Shown: positions 24,301 through 35,700 of the stretch, one piece after another
How positions within the stretch are numbered: position 1 is the stretch's first letter
Layout of the letters: the number at the start of each line of letters is the position of its first letter
NCBI RefSeq assembly: GCF_020536995.1
Contig: NC_068363.1
Coordinates: 1,984,861-2,048,860, forward strand
Reading direction: 5' to 3'
DNA length: 64,000 nt
Source: Dreissena polymorpha
Taxonomy: Eukaryota > Mollusca > Bivalvia > Myida > Dreissenidae
Made by a program: the position numbers and the translations under genes
The notes under the pieces: model-generated
What the model was told of the DNA's origin: nothing
Databases searched by the model: none
What the model saw: the letters and a program-made list of their open reading frames with translations, nothing else

Positions 24301-24777
24301 TTAATTTGAATTTTCTTAGTGACTACAAATTTGTCAGAGTCCATTTCTAAACAGTAAAGTCTCAGTCTTTGCTTAACCTATTTATGCTTAGTGGACTCTC
24401 CCATCTTTCTAAATTGGATCTTTTATTTCAAAAATTAGGGATGTCTAGTATATTTATTTCTGTACATGTATTTAGAATATTTCTTACAGAAATTCCTTTA
24501 AGCAAACTGAGTAGACCCTAATGAGACGACGCATCATGCGGGGTCTCATCTGGGTCTACGCTGTTTGCAAAGGCCTCTTTTCTAGACGCTAGGCATAAAT
24601 GGGTTCATTGTTTGCTTGTGTTTACAGGACATCTTAAAGACAGCACTAAGTGAGGACGAGGAGCTGCAGTATTTTCGTGTTGACACGGTCTCCATGAAGG
24701 CTGGCAATAAATTGTTCACTTTTCACACCAGTGCGAATAGAAATTGTGATAAAACAAGTGGTTTGGGTTTCACTTAG
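18395..24777 (+). CDS. USB1: USB1-like U6 snRNA 3'-5' phosphodiesterase, 6+ exons, with an in-frame stop
   Basis: USB1 trims the 3' uridine tail of U6 snRNA in the nucleus and leaves a 2',3'-cyclic phosphate; it is a 2H-phosphoesterase with two HxS motifs. Exons by homology to human USB1 and splice phase: 18395-18492, 20121-20276, 20477-20660, 21835-21888, 22420-22524, 22746-22829, 24628-24777. Visible matches: MSRLVSYSSSDSSDEEE (human LVGYSSSGSEDE), SGRLRSFKHEEGNWATLVYA ([21 protein letters not shown]), first motif HMSLS in exon 3, NDEKTRSFLTLTV across exons 4-5, second motif HISIGWCLGD in exon 6, and FRVDTVSMKAGNKLF in the last exon. All junctions agree in phase except 22524/22746, where 3n+1 bases are missing (human has FYQD there), so a tiny exon is probably unseen. 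Odd: TGA at 20599-20601 stands where human has Arg in LRHHWI, a likely CGA-to-TGA change. If real, the allele is null or a pseudogene. Function inferred from homology. Confidence 0.92.
18961..19985. mobile_element. Pearl-like element with five ~140-150-bp tandem units, in USB1 intron 1
   Basis: Left end TCCCCACGCTTTTTG and right end GGCGTGGGGATACGCGTC form a short inverted repeat. After the left end comes a CCGTCCGTCCGTCTGTCCGTCC tract (given in part), then repeated units containing TTCACTTCAAATTGATA, GACCTATGCATGGCCCC-type phrases and CGCCCACATAG. The units are also open for 60-130 codons in several frames, which is a by-product of the repetition and not a gene. Confidence 0.75.
20599..20601 (+). 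other. In-frame TGA in USB1 exon 3
   Basis: Lies 40 codons into the phase-corrected exon, four residues after HMSLSRTV; the codons after it (HHWIDDM) continue the match to human RHHWILPF. The position equals an Arg codon in human. C-to-T at a CpG is the simplest cause. Confidence 0.85.
20676..21123. mobile_element. Family D palindromic MITE, interrupted by a family A MITE
   Basis: Left part TTCTGGGAAATCTGGGCTTAATGCATGTGC and right part ACTTTACGCACATGCATTGAG with TTTTCCCAGAA are inverted ends (quoted in short pieces). It begins about 15 bp after the USB1 exon 3 splice donor. A family A element sits in its middle at TTAA. Confidence 0.8.
20739..20975 (+). mobile_element. Family A TTAA MITE (copy 1)
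   Basis: TTAA at both borders. Ends CCCTTTGTATG and, inverted, CTCTTTCAGTGC. Central palindrome region with GGATCCAGATTAAATGCC and GGCGTCTCATCTGGATCC. Inserted into family D. Confidence 0.85.
22395..22411 (+). repeat. (GT)8 next to the USB1 exon 5 acceptor
   Basis: A GT run ends 8 bases before the exon start at 22420 (GCTTTGTAG|A) and takes the place of a normal pyrimidine tract. Confidence 0.9.
22893..23200 (+). mobile_element. Pearl-like element E (copy 1), in USB1 intron
   Basis: Starts ATGCCCCTG..CAGGGGCAT, a small hairpin, followed by CTGTCTGTCTGTCTG and ATTCATTCATTC tracts. It contains GCATGCATGTGTATCTCATG, GAGCTGCACATTTTGAG and GGTCAAAGGTCAAA, and ends GGGGGCATTGTGTTTCTGAC. Two more copies on the other strand are at 28240-28640 and 29080-29640. 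Confidence 0.75.
23558..23770 (+). mobile_element. Family A TTAA MITE (copy 2)
   Basis: TTAA borders; ends CCCTTTGAATGCTGG and inverted CTCTTTCAGTGCTGG. The centre is a near-perfect hairpin GATGAGACGCCAC-GTTTT-GTGGCGTCTCATC. About 210 bp, no coding. Confidence 0.9.
24129..24345 (+). mobile_element. Family C MITE (copy 1, diverged)
   Basis: Contains the family phrases AACTCAGAAGCAAAG, AACCAGCATAAAACCAGA, GTTTGCATCTCATCAGTATC and GACTACAAATTTGTC. Terminal TTAA is eroded. Confidence 0.7.
24373..24607 (+). mobile_element. Family B TTAA MITE (copy 1)
   Basis: TTAA left border, TTCA right border. Ends CCTATTTATGCTTAGTGGAC and inverted CCCATTTATGCCTAG. Central hairpin ATGAGACGACGC-ATCAT-GCGGGGTCTCAT is related to the family A core. 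It lies just before the USB1 last exon (24628). Confidence 0.85.
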
Positions 24778-24837
24778 AGTGAATTGATTTCAGACTATTC
24801 TGAAATTTGTTGTATTGTTATATGTTTTTTTACATTA

Positions 24838-24843
24838 AATAAA
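24838..24843 (+). terminator. USB1 polyadenylation signal AATAAA
   Basis: AATAAA 61 bases after the stop codon, at a normal distance for a 3' end. Confidence 0.7.
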
Positions 24844-24849
24844 ATATAA

Positions 24850-25680
24850 TTTAAAAAATGAACAATATTAACCTATAATTATTGTTAAAATAAATAAAAA
24901 TGAGTAAATTAGTACACCTTTTGCAACAAAGTAGAGGGTGTATACTGGATTCATCATGGAAATCTGTCCGTTAACAAGAACTCGTCCAATTAAAAACTCC
25001 TAAACTGTTCAACATAGAATATTCAACCACTTAGCCATTGTTCCTTATAATATGAATTGATTGTATTGCTAATCAAAGTACAGACAGTACTGGTGTGACG
25101 ATGCTTTTGAAGAGGATGGATATAAAAGCATCAGTTAAAGTTTATCTATATCACCAAAAGTGTGTATGTGGGTACAAACATTGTGGGTACGAAAAAAAAT
25201 TTGGTACGAAACATTTTGGATACGACAAAAATTGGGGGTAAGGGGAAGTAGTACCCGTGGGGAACTTGACCCATTCAGCGAAACTGGGAGACGGGTTAAA
25301 TTCTCGATCGAATCTAACAAGAAATATGTTTAAAAAGATAATCCGCGTGTATTTTTCTGTACCACTTTTTGTAAAAACATTCTATTACAATAAAATGTTT
25401 GTGGGTTATTAAAATTACGTTTCAGCAGAAACAGATATGTACAAAACATGGCATGATCGATCATAACACTTGTACATCATACCCTACCTTTATTTCGTTG
25501 TTTACGGTCTTAATTTAATAATGTTATATGTACGGATGTGATTTCACATGCCCATGGACATGGATATATGCTTTTTTACTGTTGAATATTGTTTGTTAAT
25601 TTAATTTCAATACGCATAGGCATGTTTGTTCATTAAGAATGGCAATACTTTCATGATGATTCTCGAAAGAAGGTATGAGC
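24850..25680. other. Intergenic region between convergent genes
   Basis: AT-rich. Around 25160-25225 the phrase GGTACGAA is repeated three times. A weak tRNA-like fragment (AGCTCAATCGTAAGAGCACTTGAC) lies at about 25698. I see no gene. Confidence 0.5.
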
Positions 25681-25929
25681 ACATAGCCAGATCAGGTGAG
25701 CTCAATCGTAAGAGCACTTGACTATCTGAGTTCACCCAGGAACATATGGATAAGCTAACTTACCAAAGCGATATGACCTTATACATGTATATGCTGAAAT
25801 CTAACAAACGAACGAATTATCAAACATGGTATGTACACTTAGGTGGTTGTGTAATTTCTGTTAGAATATCGTATTAAATATTTAAATTTAAAATGAGTGT
25901 TCCCGCACGTGAGTTTGTTTCCTTTTTTA

Positions 25930-26285
25930 AGTCGACGCGCCTAGGCTGCACCCAGTGTGTATTTCCAAGGTTATGAGGTCCATCTGCGCCTGAGGCTGCA
26001 AAATGTTGGGACCCGGAGTGTGTCCAGCACTCCTACCTAATAAGCTTAGACAGTTGGGACGAATTCTGAATTTCCAGCTATTTATTTTTTTACTGTAATA
26101 CTTTTCAATTTTTTATATGGTCTTGTGCTGCGGGGGGATAGAATTATCCAAAGAAAACCCCACCTGTCCGGTATGGTGACCACAAAACAAAAACAAAAAA
26201 ACATTGCGCCGGGAGCAGGAAGCGAACCGGTGTCGTAGAGGTGAAAAAGTGTACGTGCTGACCACTAAACTAGCGGGACGGACAA
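25930..26285 (-). mobile_element. tRNA-headed SINE, second family
   Basis: Minus strand begins with GTCCCGCTAGTTTAGTGGTC (A box) and ACCGGTTCGCTTCC (B box) at 26285-26200. A body follows with TGGTCACCATACCGGACAGG and GATAATTCTATCCCC. The head differs from that of the SINE at 33038. Left border is not certain. Confidence 0.7.
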
Positions 26286-26388
26286 CTACGTTACAAATGT
26301 TTTATCTATATAGATCATGGCAGTACAGCGTTTACAATTTGCAGTTTCGAAATTTTAGTATTCTTTAGATTTGTTATCTCGTAAAAAG

Positions 26389-26394
26389 TTTATT
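26389..26394 (-). terminator. Candidate IMPA1 polyadenylation signal
   Basis: AATAAA on the minus strand, about 390 bases after the IMPA1 stop at 26784. Confidence 0.45.
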
Positions 26395-26783
26395 TTAAAT
26401 GTTTTAATTCGCAACTTACATACATTATAAAGTTCATGTTTGTTAATGATTCTGTAAAATCTGCCTAAATGCAAGAATATCAAAACAAACAGTGTTCAAC
26501 AGGCTATCTGACTACTGGAAAACCAGCTTCAAACGTTTAAGTAAATTCCTCTTAACTGTTGAGAACACACAATTTTAGGACAATATGATGCAGTGGAAAA
26601 ATGGACAAAAGGCCCTAACTCTGCAAAATTTGTCATATCGATCATCTTAACATAAACCGTGACAGTTTTATGGAAATCTACAGACAAGTTAAAGTTTACA
26701 AATTTGTAATATTTTCACATGGAGGCAATAGATTTTTTAAACACTAATATAGCCCGTTGACTTATGGTTTCTACATGTCGTAT

Positions 26784-29700
26784 TTAGTCCCTTCCCATGT
26801 CGATGTTAGTCGTGATGGCGGATAGTTGGCCTGCCAGTGTTTTGTTGCATGCTGCTAAGACACGCCTGTTCAGCAAGTCGAGTTCCCCACCTTTAATGTA
26901 CCAATATATCAATGAAAACTCTGCATTAATCCGTTCCCACTCAGAAGCAAAGTACAAATGGCTGTGTGGAAACAGCATAAAACCAGAGCAGCCTGCAAGT
27001 AACTCACAGGCTGTTCAGAATTTATACTGTTTGGCACAGTTTGCTGCTCATCAGTATCTTGGGGTTGGAAATTAAGCCTTTAAAACTTTAATCTGGTTAG
27101 AAAGGTCTTTAATGAAATTTAACTTTCTAAGGGACTACAAATGCGTAAAAATACGTATCTCAAGTCGTAAAGGGTTAAGAATGGTCGTACTTGATGGGCA
27201 AAAAGGGAATCCAATCCACTTGTAAATAAACTACAGCATTCAAAAATACTACTTCTAACAAAGTTTTTCCAGTTGTGGACCAGCAGGATGACTAAGAGAA
27301 ATACAACAAATAATTTAGGGGGGGGGGGGGGGGGGGGGGAGTCCATTATGATCCAAAAATGCCAAAAATGAAAGATTGATAGAATATGCTAACAAAATGG
27401 CCAGTGGAAGGTAGAGGTACTATGTAGCTAGAATTTAGCGCACTCCCAAAGTTTTTTAGACTGAAATCACTCAGCCTAATGCATGTTATCCCCACACACA
27501 TCACACATTGACAGACTAAAAAGTATGCATGCAGTACATTTAATTGCAGGAACATTGCACAGCTTTCACACGTGACTTACACCTCCATCTGGCTTTGTCA
27601 GCTATGAACATAGGCAAACAAACCCGGAATAATGTGTCAATCATTGGAGATGTGAAAAAATGTCTTGCACATCTCCACTTCATGTTGATAACATATTTTA
27701 AGCTTCAATTTATTCGCTTCAGAATTGTGGAAGTGGTTCATTCCACAAGCTTATGATGACAAAACAACCAAATAACAACCTACATACAGAATAACAGCTA
27801 ACTGAACAATCATTGTTTAATATCTCAGGTGATGCTTAGAATAAATTGTTTTATTCGTGCAGAGTCCGATTTATTAGCATATAGCCTAATATCATTACGC
27901 AAATATAGGGCAGTAACCTGTATTCTGTTTATCATAGCTCTGTGTCCCCATTTTAAAAGAAATTATGAAATAAAATCGCTACATGTATGACCGTGCATAT
28001 TTGCAGTAATGAAAATGATGTTTGACATGTTAACAATTATGTCATCAGCATTTACGCTAAATAATTGTAAAACATGTTCTTTACTGTTGTTTTGTTTTAT
28101 TTTGTGTCTAAAATATCTTGGTATCAATTTGTTTGTTATGTTCAATCTGATTCTATTTTACCGAAACTGATGGCTTTCTAGTTAATTCCGAGTAATATGT
28201 TCAACCTCCAAACATTAATTAACAACTTGTTTATGATATAATACAAGAGATGTGTCAGAGACACAATGCCCCCCCCCCTTCTGCGCCGCTTTGAAGCCAT
28301 ATATTTGACATTGAAGGATGACCTTGACCTTTCACCACTCAAAATGTGCAGCTCCATGAGATACAGATGCATGCCAAATATCAATTTTCTATCTTCAATA
28401 TTGCAAAAGTTCTGACCAATGTTAAAGTTTTCGGACGGACGGAGAGACAGACAGACGGACAGACAGTTAACAAAAGCACCGCATAACGGGTGCCACGCTC
28501 GGCTGTGAAAGTTTTGTTTTTTTGAGAGGTCACAGTGACCTTGACCTTTGACCTAGTGACCCAAAAAGAGAAGTATTTGTCAGAAACACAATGCCCCCTA
28601 CTGCGCCGCATTGAAATAAAATTTCTATTTATCATTTGGCAGGTATAGAAATCATCTCCCTTTAAAGGTTATTTCTTCCCTTGAATTTTGTCCAATCCAA
28701 CCGGAGTGGGGGGGGGGGTGGGTTGGGGGTGGGGAGGGTCTCACAGTCAATTATGACCATGTCAGACATCACTGACAACCAAGGCCTGTGGTTTAAAAGA
28801 GATCATAGCCAGAGTTGATCATGTATCTATGGACATAAGTCCACAGGTATGTAATGAACATCAAAGAAATTATAATTATATCATTAAAAAAAAAAATTGA
28901 CAAATCAATCATTGGTTTATAAATAATCAAAATAATAAATCTGTACAGTAACTGTGAAAAGAACTTCCATTCTTGGTAAGGAAATATATAATATGAGATT
29001 TATAATTATATAAATTACTTCCCTTGAAAATAATTGTCTGTAACAAATGCCTATTTTTAGTAGCAAATAATTAAAAGCCACTACCGTGACTAGATTCACC
29101 ACTCAAAATGTGCAGCTCCATGAGATACACATGCATGCCAAATATATAAAGTGGCTATGTTCAATATTGAATAATTTTCTCCCTTTTTAAAGCTTATTAC
29201 TTCCCTTAAATCTGTATTTTTTACCGTATACCGTAAAGGATGACCTTGACCTTTTACCACAATGTGTTTGTCAGCAACACAATGCCGCCTACTGCGCCGC
29301 TTTGATTTATTTAACAAAAATATATACGTGAGCAGGTCAGATAACTATGTCCATTTAAAGCTTATAACTTCCCTTGACTTTGTTTTTTTCGACCGTAGAC
29401 CTTGAAGGATGATGTTCACTGTGAAATTTTACCACTCAAAATGTGCAGCTCTATGAGATACACATGCATGCCAAATATCAAGGTGCTATCTTCAATATTT
29501 AAAAAGTTATGGCCAATGTTAAGGTTTAAGCACGACGCCTACGGCGGACGGCGGACGACAAGCTGGCTTTGACAATAGCTTGGGTTTTCTCAGAAAACAG
29601 CCTCGCTAAAAAACTATATGCCATCATTCAGGGGCATAAAAATATTTTAGACAGCTATCAATTTGGTGGTATGATAAATAACAACTCCTAGTTGGGGTAA

Positions 29701-32700
29701 AACAATCTTTACCAGACTCTGACCAATAACAGGGCATCACTTGCCATACCTGAAGGGTCACAGACCACACCACCCGCCTCCTGCACAATAACAGCTGCTG
29801 CAGCGATGTCCCACACATGAATCCCGTGCTCAACATAGGCCTCGTGAGACCCCCGGGCTACATAGCACATGTTGATGGCTGCTGACCCGTAACATCGGAT
29901 ACTGAAATGAAGGTTTTGTAGAAAAAATACTCTTCATGAAGTATGTAAGGTTTTCAATGACATTGTGTAATCGTCATTTATACCTTTTCATTCCATATAC
30001 ATTGATGAGTAGTATAATTGGAGTTTTCTAAATGGTTATCTTAACTGTAAAATAGTGGTATATGAGATGTCAAATCTTCATCATAATGTAAATATATATT
30101 AAAGTCATGTATACAATTATCATGTAATGCACTGGAAAAATGCTCTTTTCAAAATAAAATTTAGACCTTATATTGACATTTCATGTTTCAAATACCCCCT
30201 TGCAGGAAGCTTTTTGATGAGAATATAGACATATAAATATCTAACAACTCATAAAGTTATTATGCATGTTCTTCAACGTCATCTTATTAACAATATCCAT
30301 GACTCAATATTAGGTTAAAACCATAATTTAGTTTGTTACTTTTTTTCAGCAAAAAAAGTCTCTTAAAAAAATACTAACAAAAAAGAAAAGAGACAATGTG
30401 GAATGACTCCATAGAGTATGCAGCTCAAATTATACAAATTGTGCACAGTTGTTCTACCCCATGTTTGTCTTTTCATGTATTAAGTTTTTATCTTTAAGCT
30501 TATTACAGAAATGCTTTTGCCAAATACAAAATTGCCAATAAAATGCCACTAGTGTTATCCTCTACTAAATAATCCCCAACATGAACCCGTCAATCTATCA
30601 CAGATTACTCTGTGTTCCGCCCCTTCCCCCTACCCCCTCCCATACCCACATATCCAACACAACAAAGCAGGGTATACTGGAGTCATATTTGGTGTGTCTC
30701 TGTTCATATGTAAAATTGTTGTGTTTTGTTTGTCAGTATTCCTTATAACAATAGCCAAAACGCTAGATGTGTTATGGTAAAATAAATTTTACCAGATACA
30801 AAATACTCCTTTTTTATTTTTTGTGCCACAAATTATTCCATGTAAATTTCCCGCATCGATTTTTAAACATTAACCAGCAAATGCAAGACTGGCTTCTGGC
30901 AGCGTCAGAAGAACGATGTTATTATGGGAACTACTATTGTACGAAATATTTGTTGATTTTGAGTGTTCATGGGCTTTTAACTGTGGGAAAACTACTTAAA
31001 GCTTTTAAAATAAGCTACTCACCCAGATGGACTACCAAATTATGAAATTGACTTGCCCGGACCTACATCAAACTCATCCCAGGGGAATGGGCAACCCTAT
31101 ACAAAATGTATTTCTTTTCCTGCAATGCAAACTTTCTTACCCATGGCAATGTCCAATGACAGACTTTATGTTGGCTATCTTAGTGTCCAGAATCTCTGGA
31201 ACTCTTGAAGTGCCACCCTCCAGAATCACAACACTCCGGTTCAGTTCTGCAAGTATTTTTAAACAAACGCATTGGCAGTGTATTCATGTTATGTTGTAAT
31301 GACAAATATGTACAGAACAATACATGGTATAATTCTTTGGATGATGAAAACCAGCTTAAGGCATTAATTTAAAATGCAGACACCAAATGTCTACCAACCC
31401 ATGTTCTAAGTATGGTTAATCATTTAGTTATCTGTATGTTAGCTTTAAGTACATACAGACAAAATTTAAATGCAAACTAAATGTATCAAGCCCATGCCAT
31501 TGTTCTGCTTTTACTTACAGTGACCATAACCTTTACCCTACATGCCAGGATAGCCCAACCAACCTGCGGGGAATAAAAGCCCAAGATAGATCCCTTGATT
31601 GCTATATGCAAAGTTAAATAATTGATGGTAAACCACTTGTTTGCTGTTTTTCAGTTTTTAGTTGCAGTGACGTTGACCTTAACCCAAATGGCCTTAAAAA
31701 CTAAACCCAAGATAGGTCCTTATATAAGCTACCTATATTTCCAGTTAAATCTCTCCATCCAAAACAACATTTTTGAGCACAAACTGTCTATTTTTAGTAA
31801 CACTGACCTTAATACAATGCCAAGCTAGTTCTCCATGCAAGCTTTCTATATCCAAAGTTTAATCAAGACTGGTCAATGAAAACTAAAGCTAGGAGACCAG
31901 AAACCACCTGTTTGGCTCCACAACCTGCACACAAGCACACCTGCCTGCTATATATACCGGTACCCCAAACTAATAACCATAATATCAACTTTTTTTGAAA
32001 ACCTTGTTATAAATTATTTCGCTATAAGTAATGTATGTATTCCATAAATTATGTATGATGTTTTCACATTTTGATATTTTAATATCAAGTACAATTCAAT
32101 TATATATATTAATATTTTTCCATCTAGGACATATCAATTTTTTCATTTGATATCAAAGAAGCACAAAACCATTTAAGGTCGCTTCAACTAGCAACTGGGA
32201 GATCAGGGGTCGTTTTCCAGTAGCATCTTAATTTAAATTTTATTCTTATCCTTAAATTGGGAAATTTTCGTAAGTGTTTCATTTCATATTGCAATAGATT
32301 GGCATCAAGATATACATTTAAATAACATCATTATGCCAATGTTATTTTAGGAACACCAAAAAAACATGTTTTTCCTTATTAAGTAAAGAAATACAAAACA
32401 TTGTAATTTTGAACTTAAGTGAAATTATTAAAGAAATGACTTAAGATGTTTCTGGAATACCACCCCAGGGTTTGATTTCCACTGTGGGAGTGTTCTTGAG
32501 ATCAAAGTACTTGTTCTACCCAGAAAACAGACTCGTCAGCTTTTTAATTAACCTTTGGCTTTCAATGCAATGCTACTAAAATAAATACGTTTAAACTAAT
32601 ACCATTTATGGTTGATACACTCAGCTTTGTCTCGTTGCAGAAAGCACCATGCCCCTTCATTGCACTAAACGTCTCTCCTAGTATCGGAGCATGCACTATA

Positions 32701-35700
32701 CCAAGCACTGGCTGAAATACATTTCACATTTCTATGAATACCAGTAGTTTTGTTGTTTTTGCTAAACCCTTTCCCACTCAGAAGATGGGTGAGAATGGCT
32801 GTATGCAACCAGCATAAAACCAAAACAGCCTGCGAGTAACTCCCAGTCTGTTCGGATGTTATGCTGTTTGCTGCTCATCAGTATCTAAGGGTTGGAACTG
32901 AAGCCTTTAAAACTGTTATCTATTCAGAAAGGTTGTTAATTCAATTAGATTTTCTAATGGACTACAAACGAGTCAAAATGCATATCTGAGTGCTAAAAGG
33001 GTAAAAACAGCAGTTGGGTCCAGCACACCTACATTGTTAAAAAGGTCGCCGTGGTGTAATGGATATGGTGTCCGCCTAGCGACCGGGAGGTTACGGGTTC
33101 GATCCCCACCGTGGGAGCGTTCTTTAGATCTCCCCCAAAGACACCAAGTACTGGTTCTAGGCCCAGGAAACGGACTCGAGAGCATTTATATAAGCCTTAG
33201 GCTTTCGATGCAATTGAGCTAAAATAAATAGGTTTAAACTAAACACCTACATTGTATGTACAGAATTACCTGTATGAGATTAGTAGATCATCCACTGACC
33301 TCTGTACATATAACAAAAACCTTTACATGTATCAGTTTTTGTTCCAAAAAAAATAATTTTTATTAGAACAGATTTATAACAATTTATTAAAAGCACCCTT
33401 GCAAATTGTATGGTTATCTCTGACAAAACTGGTCCTTAAAGTCTAGGTATAAAAAAACTTTCAAATATTGCAGTCAATTTAAAAAAAATCAATTTTACCA
33501 AATAAACGTTTCCTGTAGCTAAGGTATCGTATTTCTTGATTGTTATATTTTATTTTATTATACAGATATAACAAACAACGCATGTTTACAGTGCTATTTA
33601 ACTGCTTCATAAGAAAAACATCATATCTCTGTCTATTTGAAAAAGTTTCATTCACGCTTGTATACCTTAATTGTAAAGTTGGTACCTGTTTGTTAATTGT
33701 CAGGCCAATGGAAATGCATGTATGTGGTACACTGTAAAAGAAAAACAAAAACAACATTCATGGATGTGCATAGTTAATATAACACTGTGTAATCTTAAAA
33801 TAAAAATAACATTCTAAACATACATAACCGGTAAATTACAATTGTATTATCCTTTAACTAAATTCTTGGGCTTGACTTTTTAAAAACATGTACCCCATAT
33901 ATGTTATTGTGGAAAGATTTTGGAATCTGATTTTCATTTGCATGACACAAGAATAATATATGGGCTGGGCTCTGTGAAAAAGGGGTTTAATGCATGTGCG
34001 TAAATGTCATCTCAGATAAGCCTGTGCAGACCGCACAGGCTAATCAGGGACCACACTTTCCCCTTATATGATATTTTATCTTTCAAGAAAGTTTAGGCGG
34101 AAAGTGTCGTCCTGATAAGCTTGTGTGGACTGCACAGGCTAATCTGGGACAACACTTTACGTACATGGATTAAACACCCTTTTCACAAAGCACTGCTCAT
34201 ATATAATAACATACAGTTTGAAGCCTTGGATCTGTAACTGCCAAGAATTGGTTGTTATATTTTCAAAAGAAAATATTTCTGCTTTTACAGAGTGGCCTGC
34301 TTTAATATTAATGATAACAATACGAAAATGATTTGGACCAATCCTAGATGCCCAGCTTAATAAACCCCAATGGTTTCATTTCATACAGAACAGATTATTG
34401 GTCTAGTTGCCTTCATGTATATTACCAAGAGCTATGTTACCAATACCCCCTTACCATGTATATTAACAAGAGCTATGTTACCAATACCCCCTTACCATGT
34501 ATATTAACAAGAGCTATGTTACCAATACCCCCTTACCACATGTATATTAACAAGAGCTATGTTACCAATACCCCCTTACCATGTATATTAACAAGAGCTA
34601 TGTTACCAATACCCCCTTACCATGTATATTAACAAGAGCTTTGTTACCAATACCCCCTTACCACATGTATATTAACAAGAGTTATGTTACCAATACCCCT
34701 TAACATGTATATTAACAAGAGCTATGTTACCAATACCCCCTTACCACATGTATATTAACAAGAGCTATGTTACCAATACCCCTTTACCATGTATATTAAC
34801 AAGAGCTATGTTACCAATACCCCCTTACCATGTATATTAACAAGAGCTATGTTACCAATACCCCCTTACCATGTATATTAACAAGAGCTATGTTACCAAT
34901 ACCCCCTTACCATGTATATTAACAAGAGTTATGTTACCAATACCCCCTTACCATGTATATTAACAAGAGCTTTGTTACCAATACCCCCTTACCACATGTA
35001 TATTAACAAGAGCTATGTTACCAATACCCCTTAACATGTATATTAACAAGAGCTATGTTACCAATACCCCCTTACCACATGTATATTAACAAGAGCTAGG
35101 TTACCAATACCCCCTTACCATGTATATTAAGAAGAGCTTTGTTACCAATACCCCCTTACCACATGTATATTAACAAGAGCTATGTTACCAATACCCCCTT
35201 ACCATGTATATTAACAAGAGCTACGTTACCAATACCCCCTTACCATGTATATTAACAAGAGCTATGTTACCAATACCCCCTTACCATGTATATTACAAGA
35301 GCTATGTTACCAATACCCCCTTACCATGTATATTAACAAGAGCTATGTTACCAATACCCCATTATCATGTATATTAACAAGAGCTATGTTACCAATACCC
35401 CCTTACCACATGTATATTAACAAGAGATATGTTACCAATACCCCCTTACCATGTATATTAAAAAGAGCTACGTTACCAATACCCCCTTACCATGTATATT
35501 AACAAGAGCTATGTTATCAATACCCCCTTACCATGTATATTACAAGAGCTATGTTACCAATACCCCCTTACCATGTATATTAACAAGAGCTATGTTACCA
35601 ATACCCCATTATCATGTATATTAACAAGAGCTATGTTACCAATACCCCCTTACCACATGTATATTAACAAGAGATATGTTACCAATACCCCCTTACCATG

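Noticed and set aside
30767-31299. Plus-strand ORFs of 90-92 codons
   Set aside because: They overlap an IMPA1 exon on the other strand and have no protein-like features of their own.
33038-33120. tRNA-Arg gene
   Set aside because: Only the SINE head; 13-bp target duplications frame the whole SINE, and further copies exist in the window.
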